NCBI GenBank assembly: GCA_965603365.1
Contig: CBFDCR010000020.1
Location: forward strand, 1-64,000
Direction of reading: 5' to 3'
Source: JAHELQ01 sp965603365
Lineage (GTDB): Bacteria; Acidobacteriota; Aminicenantia; UBA2199
Length of the DNA stretch: 64,000 bases
Shown: in pieces, positions 32,968 through 42,481 of the stretch
Layout of the letters: each line of letters begins with the position of its first letter
Numbering within the stretch: the first letter of the stretch is position 1
Notes under the pieces: generated by a model
Database searches by the model: none
What the model was told of the DNA's origin: nothing
The model's input: only the letters and a program-made list of their open reading frames with translations
Position numbers and translations under genes: made by a program

Positions 32968-34403
32968 CTTTCTTTCCTGTAACTCTCTAAAAAGTGGATA
33001 AATCTATCTATCCTTTCGATGGATTCTTGCTTTCCCATAAAGGCAAATAGCTCAAAAATAGAGGGGCTGATGGTGCTGGCCACCAGGGCAAAACGGCTGG
33101 CGTGGATCAGATTGGCGGCCTTGATTCCCATACCCTCGGCACAGGCCCGCAGCCTCTCCTCTACGTTGCCGGCGTCGAAAGGCTCGACTGCCTGGAGCGC
33201 CGCCGCCCACTGCCGCAGCCGGGAGGGGGTCCGGTCGTCGACCGACAATTTGGCCAGATCGTCGTTGCGGTAATCCAGTTGGCCCTTGAGATAGACATAA
33301 AACTTCTCCTTTAAGTCCAACAGGGTCTTCATCCGGGACTTGATCAGATCCACAAAGGCTGTCTTTCTCTCCAGGGGGTAGGGAGAAAAGTCTTGCTCGA
33401 ATTGCCGGTCATTTTGCGCCAGCAGGTGGTACAACTGCCTTGAATCCCGCTGCTGAATGGCCCGGGAATTGACAAATTGTAACTTATCGTAGTCGAATAC
33501 CGGGCTGTTCCCGGATACCTTGCCCAGGCTGAATTTCTGGGCCAGTTCATCCGCCTCAAATATTCTCTTATCGTCCCCCGGCTGCCAGGAGAGTTGGGCT
33601 AAGTAGGTGACCACCGCCTCCGGCAGGTAGCCCTGCCGCTTAAATTCCAGCACCGAGGTTTCGCCGTGTCTCTTGCTCAATTTCTTTTTATCCGGCCCTA
33701 AAATCAGGGGCAGGTGGGCATATTGGGGCGGTTTCCACTGGAAGGCCCGGTAGAGGAGTACCTGTTTAAAGGTATTGGAGATGTGATCGTCTCCCCGGAT
33801 TACGTGGGTGATGCCCATCTCGTTGTCGTCCACCACCACCGACAGGTGATAGGTGGGGGAGCCGTCGGGCTTCAAGATGACGAAATCCTCCAGTTCATCG
33901 TTGTCGACTTCCATATCCTTGTGAAGCCGGTCTTTAAAAAAGGTCCGCCCCGCCGGTACCTGGAAGCGAAGGGCAAAGGGAGTACCGGCCTCCAGTTTCT
34001 GCCGAATCTCTACCGGGCTCAACCGGAGACAGCAGCGGTCGTATTTCCAGTTTACCCTTTTACCGTCTACGGTCTTAGCGAGCCGGGCCTCGATCTCCTC
34101 CGGCGTACAGAAACAGCGGTAGGCTGCTCCCGACTCCAGGAGGTCAATGGCCCGCTGGCGGTAGGTTTCAAACCGCTCGGACTGATAGACGGGGCCTTCA
34201 TCCCAGTAGAGGCCCAGCCACTTCATGGCCTCCAGGATCTCCGCGGCCATCTCCGGCGACGAACGCTCCCGGTCGGTGTCCTCGACGCGCAGGATGAACT
34301 GTCCCTGTTGGCTCCGGGCATAGAGGTAGTTAAACAGCGCGGTCCGGGCACCGCCGATGTGCAGGTACCCGGTGGGCGAGGGGGCAAATCTGACTCTCTT
34401 CAT
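32964..34403 (-). CDS. gltX: Glutamyl-tRNA synthetase
   Basis: A 479-residue class I synthetase. HIGH is HIGG (15-18) after RFAPSPTGYL. KMSKS is KKLSKRHGET. The middle holds ILGPDKKKLSKRHG and WDEGPVYQSERFETY, diagnostic for bacterial GltX. The region after residue 100, YRCFCTPEEIEARL and later DRCCLRLSP, suggests a zinc-binding site, present in some but not all GltX proteins. The stop overlaps the glnS start by four bases. A 120-base gap separates the gene start from the sigma-factor operon upstream on the same strand. Confidence 0.96.
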   Translation of the reverse strand: MKRVRFAPSPTGYLHIGGARTALFNYLYARSQQGQFILRVEDTDRERSSPEMAAEILEAMKWLGLYWDEGPVYQSERFETYRQRAIDLLESGAAYRCFCTPEEIEARLAKTVDGKRVNWKYDRCCLRLSPVEIRQKLEAGTPFALRFQVPAGRTFFKDRLHKDMEVDNDELEDFVILKPDGSPTYHLSVVVDDNEMGITHVIRGDDHISNTFKQVLLYRAFQWKPPQYAHLPLILGPDKKKLSKRHGETSVLEFKRQGYLPEAVVTYLAQLSWQPGDDKRIFEADELAQKFSLGKVSGNSPVFDYDKLQFVNSRAIQQRDSRQLYHLLAQNDRQFEQDFSPYPLERKTAFVDLIKSRMKTLLDLKEKFYVYLKGQLDYRNDDLAKLSVDDRTPSRLRQWAAALQAVEPFDAGNVEERLRACAEGMGIKAANLIHASRFALVASTISPSIFELFAFMGKQESIERIDRFIHFLESYRKER

Positions 34404-34523
34404 GGGCTTTCACTGCTTATGTTTTATTTTAACTTTAAGAAACAAAAACATATTCTATCATTAATCGGCCCTATTTTCAATTTCCACTCCCGCCTTACTT
34501 TACTCGTTGAAACAGGCTGGCCC

Positions 34524-35669
34524 TTATCGGGAATTTTCCAGGATAATATCCCCGTAGACGTTGTTGATAATGATGTCCGGTTCCCCCTCCATCGACGTCA
34601 CCGTTTGCCTGACTTTACTGCGGTGTATATCGAGTTCGGCAGAGGTCCTGTTCTTAATTTCTCCATAGGTGGTGCTGACGTTAAAGAGGGGGGTGAGGGA
34701 ACGGGGGAACCGGAGGACAAGATCCGCGTATTTGCTGTTGATATTGACGGCATTGTCGATTTGCCGGAAATCCACGATCAGATTCCCATGACTCATCCAG
34801 ATGTCGAGATTGCCGGCGGAAATATCCTTGAGCCGGGTTTCCTTATAGGCATTCTTAACGATCATAGAATCCGAGACCACGTTCTTCAGGTGAATACGGC
34901 AATCGCTGGCACTGATACTGACGACGCCCTCGATATCGGCGATATCCATAGAGTGATGGGAATTCTTTAATAGAATACCCTTCTTGATATTTCTGATTTT
35001 GATTTTCGTGTGTTCGCTGTCGATTTTAACGGCTGCGGCCTTGTCGATGTCCAGGCTAGCATACCTGGTCTGGAGATCGACTTCACCACTGACGTCCCGT
35101 ATAACTATTCTTCCGTAACCGTGCCGAATTTTTAAATTGTCGTTGACGGCGGCGACCGATATATCGCCGTGTTTTCCGTCGAGTACGACATCTTTGCCGG
35201 TATCTTTCAACTCGATATCACCGTATCTACTGGTTATATTCAATGCCACTGCCTCCGGTACCTGCAGTCGGAAATAGATTCGCACCCGCTGGTAGGGAAA
35301 ACTTTTATCCGAAGCGGTATCGATCGTTAACCGTCCCCTGTCCAGGCGGTACCGTAACTCGATATTCTCTCGGATCGCCTCGGCCCGGTCATGCTTCTTG
35401 TGATAGACCCGGATGACCGGTTGAACCACCGTTTCATTTCCGGCAGATTTTTCGACATGAATGGTCCCGGCCTCATTGTGAATTTCTATGGATTGGATAT
35501 CGGTGTAGCGCTGCTCTTCCTGGGGAAAGGAAAAAAACTTCTTGTACAGTAAGCCCCTCGAGCCGACCGAACAGCCTCCATAAAAATCGAACTCACTGGA
35601 TTCAAACATATAATATATAAGTCCGAAGGCCAACAGCAGCAGAACGATTACAAGCTCTTTTTTCTTCAT
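34524..35669 (-). CDS. Membrane-anchored DUF4097-type beta-helix protein
   Basis: With the start at 35667-35669 the protein has 381 residues; the ATG overlaps the stop of the upstream small gene by four bases. Residues 2-20 (KKKELVIVLLLLAFGLIYYMF) form an N-terminal anchor. The rest repeats short strands such as ITSRYGDIELKDTG, ISVAAVNDNLKIRHGYGRIVIRD and DLQTRYASLDIDK, the pattern of DUF4097/DUF4098 adhesin-like right-handed beta-helices. Such proteins end LiaFSR-like envelope-stress operons. Here the operon begins with an ECF sigma factor. The ligand and precise role are unknown. Confidence 0.82.
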   Translation of the reverse strand: MKKKELVIVLLLLAFGLIYYMFESSEFDFYGGCSVGSRGLLYKKFFSFPQEEQRYTDIQSIEIHNEAGTIHVEKSAGNETVVQPVIRVYHKKHDRAEAIRENIELRYRLDRGRLTIDTASDKSFPYQRVRIYFRLQVPEAVALNITSRYGDIELKDTGKDVVLDGKHGDISVAAVNDNLKIRHGYGRIVIRDVSGEVDLQTRYASLDIDKAAAVKIDSEHTKIKIRNIKKGILLKNSHHSMDIADIEGVVSISASDCRIHLKNVVSDSMIVKNAYKETRLKDISAGNLDIWMSHGNLIVDFRQIDNAVNINSKYADLVLRFPRSLTPLFNVSTTYGEIKNRTSAELDIHRSKVRQTVTSMEGEPDIIINNVYGDIILENSR

Positions 35670-35854
35670 TTTGAATCGACGAAGTGTAAGATAATATTTT
35701 TCAGGCCAATATAGATCAAGATAAGAGGCCAGAATTTTACGAAGAAGCGCCACAGATCGAAGTCGATCCAATCAAAGTTGTCCATTAAAAACAGAATACC
35801 GATGGCCAACAAGAGCAGGCCGGTAAAGAAAGTGTCTATTTTAGCTCTGATCAT
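35666..35854 (-). CDS. LiaI/LiaF-like small membrane protein
   Basis: A 62-residue protein with two hydrophobic helices (FFTGLLLLAIGILFLMDNF and FWPLILIYIGLKNIILHF), the DUF5668/LiaF transmembrane motif: a helix, an aspartate/tryptophan-rich turn (DNFDWIDFDLWRFF) and a WPLILI helix. It overlaps both neighbours (14 bases upstream, four downstream), so it is part of the sigma-factor operon. Proteins of this type modulate envelope-stress signalling. It is probably a subunit or sensor component in the membrane. Confidence 0.8.
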   Translation of the reverse strand: MIRAKIDTFFTGLLLLAIGILFLMDNFDWIDFDLWRFFVKFWPLILIYIGLKNIILHFVDSK

Positions 35855-36335
35855 CTTTTTTACCTACCTTATGTTTGGAATAATCAAAGATGAGTTTGGC
35901 CCCCAGGGCAACCAAAAGAAGGGGCCACAACCGTATAATATCCCAGAGTTCAATAACGTCCAGACGTTCCATTTGAAAAACAATACCCAAAATTAAGATA
36001 AAAAAGGAGCCGAACAGGGAGATCCGCTCTTTTCCGCCTTCGACTATTGCCTCTGCCCGCCGTCCTGTCCGGCTGGCATCGTTAAAGCTCTCCACGATCT
36101 GGAAGATGTAGAAGCCGGCGATCAAAATCCCCAGTACCACGATTTCCATGGCCCTCGAGGCATATTCACTGGCATGAACTTCCAGGCCAATCAGCAGGGC
36201 AAAGATGATGATATAGGCCACCCCCTTTAAAAAATTGCCGATGTAGAAAAAACCAGCCCCGGGGAAAATAGCAGAAATGATGGCAGCCAGGGCGGGACTC
36301 TTTTTATGTACAGGGGCCGTTTCTTTATTAGCCAT
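35841..36335 (-). CDS. Polytopic membrane protein (TM2/LiaF-TM-like)
   Basis: A 164-residue protein with four predicted helices. The first half (SPALAAIISAIFPGAGFFYIGNFLKGVAYIIIFALLIG) resembles the TM2/DUF5683 motif, with a PGAGFFYIG turn. The second half ends with IIRLWPLLLVALGAKLIFDYSKHK, similar to the DUF5668 helix of the next protein in the operon. It overlaps the anti-sigma gene by eight bases and the LiaI-like gene by 14. It is likely part of the same envelope-stress module. Confidence 0.78.
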   Translation of the reverse strand: MANKETAPVHKKSPALAAIISAIFPGAGFFYIGNFLKGVAYIIIFALLIGLEVHASEYASRAMEIVVLGILIAGFYIFQIVESFNDASRTGRRAEAIVEGGKERISLFGSFFILILGIVFQMERLDVIELWDIIRLWPLLLVALGAKLIFDYSKHKVGKKDDQS

Positions 36336-36834
36336 TTTTTCCTCCTACATTTTTTATATTGCCGTTTCGATTGGTTGGCTCCCCCTCCGAATCCCCCGAG
36401 AAAAAACTCGAGAAAATATTTCCCTTTGACTCTTTAACCCGTTCAACAAAGGCACTGGTTTCCACGGCAAAGGTTTCGATATGGGAAACCATGAGGTGGA
36501 GTGCCCGGTTGGCGGGGGGGAAAATGTTGGTAAAGTAGAATAGATTCAGGAATAGCACAATGGTGCCCACCATGGCGGCCAGCCACTTCAGGTAGACCAG
36601 GCGTCCCGGCCTCTCCTCCGCCGTCTCGGGAATATTGTACAGCCGGTTTTTCAAGAAAAAGGGTACTTCCTCTTCCATTTCCGGCGATAGACTCATCAGG
36701 CCCTCAACTTTCTCCTTCAGCCGGCGGCAATTAGGGCACTGTTCCAGGTGTAAAGAGACCTCTTTCTTTAACTCCCTGGACAACTCATTCTCGATATATC
36801 CCGATATTAAATCTTGCGCTCGCATGCAATCCAT
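36328..36834 (-). CDS. Zinc-finger transmembrane anti-sigma factor
   Basis: A 168-residue protein with an N-terminal ZAS-like zinc finger: MDCMRAQDLISGYIENELS then HLEQCPNCRRL (HxxxCxxC). A single membrane helix (about residues 85-108, YLKWLAAMVGTIVLFLNLFYFTNIF) follows, then a short extracytoplasmic tail. This is the standard anti-sigma layout: the finger region binds the ECF sigma factor at the membrane and releases it on signal. The gene starts one base after the sigma factor stop, so they are cotranslated. The sensed signal is not known. Confidence 0.9.
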   Translation of the reverse strand: MDCMRAQDLISGYIENELSRELKKEVSLHLEQCPNCRRLKEKVEGLMSLSPEMEEEVPFFLKNRLYNIPETAEERPGRLVYLKWLAAMVGTIVLFLNLFYFTNIFPPANRALHLMVSHIETFAVETSAFVERVKESKGNIFSSFFSGDSEGEPTNRNGNIKNVGGKNG

Positions 36835-36835
36835 T

Positions 36836-37381
36836 TTAATTATCCTCTTTTAATAGAATTCCGGCCAGTTTCACCCGGCCGCGGTTGATTCTCGATTTTA
36901 CCGTTCCCAGAGGGATATTCAGGTGCTGGGATATTTCGGCATAGGAAAAATCCTGGATATCTCTCATAATAAGAAGCACCCGCAGTTCGGGAGCCAGTTG
37001 GGTCATTTTTTCCCTCAGGGTCGATATGTCATAATCTTGAATCACCGCATCTTCGGGGGTCTGGCCGTCACCGGAAATGTTTTCATCCAATTCCAGGTTT
37101 GTCAATTCTCGCTTGTGCTTGCGCCAGAAGTCGATGCAGTAATTTTTGGATAGTTTCAGGAGCCAGGAGTGGAAATTTTTTTCTTCGCTGAATTTATCGA
37201 TGTTGTTGTATATCTTTAAAAAGATATCCTGGGTGATGTCTGAGGCATCGTCGCTGTTGCCCGTGAAATTCAGGGCCATGTTGTAAATTGTCTTTGAATA
37301 CTGATCGATAATCATGTGCCAGGCCTCCTGATCGCCTGATTTGCAGCGTTTAACAAGAACATTCAAATTTAGTTGCACCAT
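36836..37381 (-). CDS. ECF-type RNA polymerase sigma factor
   Basis: With the ATG at 37379-37381 the protein has 181 residues, typical of the ECF class. Region 2 includes YNMALNFTGNSDDASDITQDIFLKIYNNIDKF and the -10 recognition helix FHSWLLKLSKNYCIDFWRKHKRE. Region 4 is LAPELRVLLIMRDIQDFSYAEISQHLNIPLGTVKSRINRGRVKL. The in-frame TTG 45 bases upstream is less likely. It heads an operon with its anti-sigma factor and three envelope proteins, so it probably controls an envelope stress response and its own operon. Confidence 0.94.
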   Translation of the reverse strand: MVQLNLNVLVKRCKSGDQEAWHMIIDQYSKTIYNMALNFTGNSDDASDITQDIFLKIYNNIDKFSEEKNFHSWLLKLSKNYCIDFWRKHKRELTNLELDENISGDGQTPEDAVIQDYDISTLREKMTQLAPELRVLLIMRDIQDFSYAEISQHLNIPLGTVKSRINRGRVKLAGILLKEDN

Positions 37382-37482
37382 AATTAACGAATCAATTATA
37401 ACAAAAGTTCCCCATTTCCACCACAATTAATTTATTATTCCCCCCCAGATGCGCCAGAGTAAAAATCATACTATTTCGGTTT

Positions 37483-39774
37483 TTAGGTTTTGACGTGGAG
37501 GAAGAGGTAGATGGAGGCGGCCATGAAGAGAAAATTGGGGGCAAAGGCGGAGATGAAGGGAGAGAGAATGGCGGTGGAGCCCAGGGAGTTAAATATGCCG
37601 ATGGCCCCCCAGAAGATCATGGAAATACCCACGGCAATGCCGATGCCGTACAGCGTCCCCCGGTTGCCCATGATAAAAGAGAAGGGGATGGCGATCAACA
37701 CCATCACCAGGCTGGCAAAGGGAAAGGCGTGTTTCTGATACAATTCGGCCTCGTATTTCTGGCTGTTGGAGTTGTTCTCGTCTAAATAGCGGATGTAATT
37801 TTTTAAATCCCGGATGTTCATGAACTCGGAGAAAAAAACCTTCTTCTTAAAAAAGTCCCTGCCTTCGGGAATAATCATGTTCTTTTGCTGAAATGTCTGC
37901 GTCTGCATCGGCTTATTCCCCTCAAAATCCTTCTCAAAACCGCTCTTTAAGGTAATCATACTCCGGTTCCGCCAGAAGGCTTCGGTGGCCGAAATACGGC
38001 GCCGGACATTGAAGTTTTCATCCATCATCACGATGTTGAAGCGATTGAATCGATTCTTATTGCGATCGAAAAAGTTGTAAAAATAAAAAGTATTGTTCTT
38101 GCCCACTACCCAGTTCTTTTCAAATTCCGCCTCGGTTTTTGCCTTTCTCTTATGGATAATACTGAGAACCTCCCGGGCCCTGCGGTTGGCCTCCGGTGCC
38201 ACCTCCTCCTGGAGGCCAAAGGCTGTCAGCGACACCAGGATACCCAGGAATATGGCCGGCAGGGAGAGACGGTGCAGGCTGATACCGCTGATTTGAACCG
38301 CGGCGATCTCATTGTTCTTGCTCATCCAGGAAAAGGTGAGCAGCACGCTGGTTAAAGCGGAGACCGGCAAGATAAAAGCCAGCAGACCGGGAGTACTGTA
38401 AAAGACATGTTTGAGCACATAGTGAAAGGCCACTTTGTTGTCCACCACATCGTCGATCAATTCAAAAATGCCGATGACGTAAAATATCAGGATCATGGAG
38501 GCAAACACAAAGAAGAACGTAAGGGTGAGCTTTCTGATGACATAGGCATCCAGGATCTTCAGAAGTCTTAGATTGACCCGTCTGATCTTAAAAATCACAA
38601 TGGGGGCACTGTTTTTAAAGAAAAATATCTTGTGGGCTCCATTTTTTATTTTGGCCATGATGTTAGAAAACTTTTTCCAGCCGATACTCTTTTCCCGGGC
38701 AGTATAGTAATATAAGATAACGCCGGTGACGATCAGAAATATATTGGGCAGCCACATGCCCCAGAAGGGCGGCAGGGTCTTCCTCAATACCAGGCTCTCC
38801 GACAGGGTCATGAGGGTATAATAGACGAAGATAATTCCCAGGGAGATGATGAATCCGCTGACCTTTCCCCCCTTTTTGGTGGAAATACCCAGGGGAAGGG
38901 CCAGGAAACCAAAGGCGATGCAGGCAAAGGGGAGGGAAAACTTGCGGTGGAATTCAATATTCATGGACAGGTTGTTGGGTTTTTGTTTTCGCTTCTTGAC
39001 CAGTTCCGGAAAGACCAACTGATTGCTGCGGCGGGTCTGTTTCATCTTAATGGGCGAAGGAACCGACTCTTTTAAAAGTTTATAATGGGTAATGGTATAA
39101 CTCTCTTCCGGTTCCTTTTTCTTAAACCCGTGGGCCACCGGATCTTTTAAAATAATGAAGCCCTCCTCGCCGCCAGGGTTGGGCACGTACCTGCCGCTGT
39201 CGGCAATAATCACCGTATCGGTATCTCCCTTTTTCTGGGAATACAGAAAGACATCCTTCCACTCATTGGAGCGGCTGTCGATATCGTTAAAATAGAGGGT
39301 GTAGAAGGGAAATTCCCGGTAAAAGGTGCCGGGTTTTATATTGGACACCGCCCTGGAGACCCCGATCTGGTTGTACAATTGGTTAAACTGAAAATTGGCC
39401 TCCGGCGCCAGGTACATGATCAGCCAGGTGGACACGAACCAGGTGAAAAGGGCAAAAATCAAAATGGGCTTCAAAATCCGGGCGTTATTGATGCCCATGG
39501 TGCGGAAGGCCACGATTTCCGAATCGCTGCCCATGCGGCTTAGGCCCGCCAGCACCCCCATGAGGGTGGACATGGGGATGGTAAAGGCCAGGAAATCGGG
39601 CAGCAGATAGACGAGTATCTTCAAGATAGTTCCGCCGGTAGCGGCCTTGGATATCAGGGTGTGGGAGAGGATCAATATCTGGTTGATCAGGAGGGTAAAG
39701 GTATAGATGGCCAGACCGATCCCGAAGGGAGAGGCGATCTCTTTCAAAATATACCGGTCGAAGGATTTAAACAT
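37483..39774 (-). CDS. lptFG: Fused LptF-LptG lipopolysaccharide export permease
   Basis: A 763-residue protein made of two complete YjgP/YjgQ permease units. Unit 1 (about 1-360) begins FDRYILKEIASPFGIGLAIYTFTLL, has the PxSTLMGVL helix and a jellyroll segment, and ends with helices containing FLALPLGISTKKGGKVSGF. Unit 2 (about 405-763) begins LDAYVIRKLTLTFFFVF and has LPVSALTSVLLTF and IAIPFSFIMGNRGTLYG. LptF and LptG are normally separate proteins that together with LptB move LPS from the inner membrane to the LptC/A bridge. Fusion forces 1:1 stoichiometry. The linker of about 45 residues is basic. No lptB is visible in the window. Confidence 0.9.
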   Translation of the reverse strand: MFKSFDRYILKEIASPFGIGLAIYTFTLLINQILILSHTLISKAATGGTILKILVYLLPDFLAFTIPMSTLMGVLAGLSRMGSDSEIVAFRTMGINNARILKPILIFALFTWFVSTWLIMYLAPEANFQFNQLYNQIGVSRAVSNIKPGTFYREFPFYTLYFNDIDSRSNEWKDVFLYSQKKGDTDTVIIADSGRYVPNPGGEEGFIILKDPVAHGFKKKEPEESYTITHYKLLKESVPSPIKMKQTRRSNQLVFPELVKKRKQKPNNLSMNIEFHRKFSLPFACIAFGFLALPLGISTKKGGKVSGFIISLGIIFVYYTLMTLSESLVLRKTLPPFWGMWLPNIFLIVTGVILYYYTAREKSIGWKKFSNIMAKIKNGAHKIFFFKNSAPIVIFKIRRVNLRLLKILDAYVIRKLTLTFFFVFASMILIFYVIGIFELIDDVVDNKVAFHYVLKHVFYSTPGLLAFILPVSALTSVLLTFSWMSKNNEIAAVQISGISLHRLSLPAIFLGILVSLTAFGLQEEVAPEANRRAREVLSIIHKRKAKTEAEFEKNWVVGKNNTFYFYNFFDRNKNRFNRFNIVMMDENFNVRRRISATEAFWRNRSMITLKSGFEKDFEGNKPMQTQTFQQKNMIIPEGRDFFKKKVFFSEFMNIRDLKNYIRYLDENNSNSQKYEAELYQKHAFPFASLVMVLIAIPFSFIMGNRGTLYGIGIAVGISMIFWGAIGIFNSLGSTAILSPFISAFAPNFLFMAASIYLFLHVKT

Positions 39775-40017
39775 TCTACTATCTTTATTTCAAGTGTAGA
39801 ATCATAACACAATCCCCCCCACAAGCCAATAGTAAGAGCACTTTAGGGTGGTTGTTTTTGTGTGAGAAACGTTTCGTGTCCCGTTTTTTGTCCCCCCCCC
39901 ATACTTTTTGCCTGATTTTCATTGACAACAACATCTTCTTTTCACTATAATCGGCTCATGGATGGAAAACGATTTTTTTATTCAGTCCTAATTCAGCTAA
40001 ACTGTGAAAAACATTAA
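39775..40017. other. Intergenic region holding a promoter relic
   Basis: No gene is supported. A good promoter, TTGACA (39922-39927), an 18-base spacer and TATAAT (39946-39951), points right towards the OmpA-like pseudogene. It probably served the original gene. Confidence 0.55.
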
Positions 40018-40357
40018 ATGGACATAATCGAGCAGGAGCCCGTGGACGAGGGCATGGTCGCCGTCGACGCCGAAGCCATGGCGAAGGGCATAGAGGCGGA
40101 AGGGCACATAGCCCTTTACGGCATCTATTTTGATACTGACAGCGATGTGATCAGGCCTGAATCGGGCAAAACGCTCTCGGAGATAAAGAAACTTCTGGAC
40201 GGGGGTCCCGGACTTGAGTGTGTTCATAGTAGGCCATACCGACGGCACAGGCGCTTTTGACCATACTATGGGTCTTTCAAAGAGACGAGCCTCAAATCTA
40301 CTTCCCAATCCCTTGTGGATAATCGCCTGGAAGCAGGATCAATTTGCTTCCCTGTAA
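40018..40357 (+). pseudogene. OmpA-like C-terminal domain, truncated and frameshifted
   Basis: The frame from 40018 reads HIALYGIYFDTDSDVIRPESGKTLSEIKKLLDGGPGLE, the first half of an OmpA peptidoglycan-binding domain. At about 40218 the frame breaks; shifting by one base gives VFIVGHTDGTGAFDHTMGLSKRRAS, the second half with its conserved Asp and Arg. The reading ends at TAA 40355-40357 without the rest of the domain. No signal sequence survives upstream. It is a decayed gene, possibly with a one-base assembly error. Confidence 0.75.
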
Positions 40358-40436
40358 CAATCGTTTCCAGGCTGATGGCTCCCGGTTTCCCCAGGATAAA
40401 CTTGTCAATATGGTTTTTTGAGGTTACAATACTCCC

Positions 40437-41947
40437 ATGAAAAAATTGCCGCTTGGGATTCAGACCTTTAGTCATATCAGCGGAGAAAATTATCTTTATG
40501 TAGACAAAACCGAATATATTTACAATCTGTTTGCCAATGGCGAAAAATACTACTTTATCTCCCGTCCCCGACGATTCGGCAAATCCCTGTTGATCTCCAC
40601 CCTCAAAGAGATCTTTTCCGGCAACAAAAAACTCTTCAAAGGCCTGTGGATCTACGACAAAATCGAATGGGCAGCACATCCGGTGATTCATATCGATTTT
40701 TTAGGATTAAATTATGAAAATAGAGAGGAATTAATCGATAGCCTGAACTATTTAATTAACCAAAATGCAAATTTTCACCAGGTGAAATTGAGCCAGAAGG
40801 GGTACGATAAACGCTTCAAGGAACTCATTGGCGAACTATCCAGGAAAAATCCCGTGGTAATATTAATAGATGAATACGACAAACCTACCATCGACGTGGT
40901 GGAGAAAACCGAAATTGCCCTGGAAAATCGAAAAATTTTACGTACTTTTTACTCCACCATTAAGGGCGCCGATGAATTCATTAAATTTGCCTTCATAACC
41001 GGAGTTTCCAAATTTTCAAGGGTTTCGGTATTTTCCGGATTAAACAATTTGTGAGATATTACTCTATCCAATCAATTTTCCAACATGATGGACTATACCG
41101 ATGATGAACTATTGCGCTATTTTGGCGATAGAATCCAGGTGCTTGCCGATGATACAGGAAAAAACAAAAAAGAATTAATTGAAGACATCAAAAGGTGGTA
41201 CAATGGCTACTCATGGGACGGCGAGAACTTCGTTTACAACCCCTTCTCAATTCTAAGCTTTTTTACCGAAAAACAATTTGATAACTACTGGTTCTCTTCC
41301 GGCACACCGACCTTTTTAACAAAACTTATCCGAAAAAAAAGAACCGATGCCACTGCTTTTGATCACCTCCATGTCAGCGGCTATATTTTCGACAGCTACG
41401 ACATCGACAACATGGAAATCACGTCGCTTTTATTTCAAACCGGTTACCTTACGATCAAAAAGAAGTTCTCCAAAGAGGACAGCAAAAGATATCAATTATC
41501 CTATCCCAACAAAGAGGTCCGTGACTCCTTTTTACACTCTTTATTTCGTGAATATACCCGGAAAGATTTTGCTGCCAGTACCCAGATAATAGACCAGAAG
41601 GTAGACGCCATTGCCCACGACGACCCTGACAGTCTCTTTCAATCCATAAAATCGCTTTTTGCCTCCATTCCCTACAATATATTTACCGGTATCTGGTATT
41701 GAAACTAATCGGAATTCATATCCAGGCAGAGGTACAAACCAATCAGGGCCGCATCGATGCCGTCATCGAAACCCAGCACCACATCTATATCATGGAATTC
41801 AAAATGGGTACAGCCGAAGAAGCCCTCCGGCAGATCAAAGACCGGAAATACCACCAGAAATACCTCACCACCGGAAAACCCCTCAAACGCATCGGCTTCA
41901 ACCCCAACATACGCAACATCCAGAACTACCAGATAGAAGAAATTTAA
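40437..41947 (+). pseudogene. AAA-ATPase-like/PD-(D/E)XK protein, disrupted
   Basis: The family is the AAA-ATPase_like plus C-terminal PDDEXK_9 type, common as uncharacterised multi-copy genes in Bacteroidota and other phyla. The N-terminal part starts MKKLPLGIQTFSHI and has a P-loop-like RPRRFGKSLL, then ILIDEYDKP. An in-frame TGA at about 41052 interrupts FSGLNNL/DITLSNQ; the same frame reopens behind it. Near 41700 a small deletion and frameshift separate NIFTGIWY from the nuclease tail AEVQTNQGRIDAVIET and IYIMEFK, which keeps its D and ExK residues. Two lesions make a functional protein unlikely. Confidence 0.85.
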
Positions 41948-42036
41948 CATTACCTCTCCAACAATTGGCGGACAACATCTACCCGTCGTTGAATAAAAAT
42001 CACTCACCGTCTGGGGGAAAAGACGTGTTGGGTGGC

Positions 42037-42065
42037 TTGACAAAAGGGGCGGGGTTCTCTACAAT
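42037..42065 (+). promoter_or_regulatory. Consensus promoter of ridA
   Basis: TTGACA (42037-42042), a 17-base G-rich spacer, and TACAAT (42060-42065). The leader is short and ends in AGGAG before the ATG at 42094. It may also drive the ABC ATPase, which starts just after ridA. Confidence 0.7.
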
Positions 42066-42093
42066 CTTTTTTTATTCTTTTCAGGAGTGAAGC

Positions 42094-42480
42094 ATGAGTA
42101 AAGAGGCGATTCAGACAAGCAGTGCACCGGCGGCAGTGGGGCCTTATTCGCAGGCCATCAGGAGCAGCCATTTGATCTTTCTCTCCGGCCAGATCGGCAT
42201 CGATCCGACCACCGGTCAGGTGGTGGAGGGGGGCGTTCTGGCCCAGGCCCGGCGGATCTTTAAGAATATCGCGGCTGTCTTAGGGGAAGCCGGGGCCGAT
42301 CTCTCCCACATTGTCAAGGCCACGGTATTTTTGAAAGACATGGCCGATTTTAAAGGGGTCAACGAGGTATATGCCCAGCACTTCGATCCCCCCTATCCGG
42401 CCCGTTCGGCGGTGGCGGTAAAAGAGCTGCCGTTGGGGGTGGACATCGAAATCGAAGTCATCGCTTCGCTGGCTGGATAA
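42094..42480 (+). CDS. ridA: RidA family reactive imine/enamine deaminase
   Basis: A 128-residue protein matching the RidA/YjgF family over its full length. Conserved features are APAAVGPYSQA (Y17), FLSGQIGIDPTTG, VVKATVFL-like IVKATVFLKDM, and PARSAVAVKELPLGVDIEIEVIA with the catalytic arginine R104. Presence of that arginine marks the true RidA subfamily, which hydrolyses reactive 2-aminoacrylate and related enamines released by PLP enzymes. It forms a trimer in the cytoplasm. A strong promoter and AGGAG ribosome site lie upstream. Confidence 0.95.
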   Translation: MSKEAIQTSSAPAAVGPYSQAIRSSHLIFLSGQIGIDPTTGQVVEGGVLAQARRIFKNIAAVLGEAGADLSHIVKATVFLKDMADFKGVNEVYAQHFDPPYPARSAVAVKELPLGVDIEIEVIASLAG

Positions 42481-42481
42481 T

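Noticed and set aside
33714..34970. Long + strand frame of 418 codons opposite gltX
   Set aside because: It lies antisense to gltX and the DUF4097 gene, whose motifs are intact, and its translation has no recognisable features.
41040..41070. Selenocysteine at the in-frame TGA of the AAA-ATPase-like gene
   Set aside because: No SECIS-like hairpin was evident, the family has no selenoprotein members known to me, and the same gene carries a second lesion downstream.
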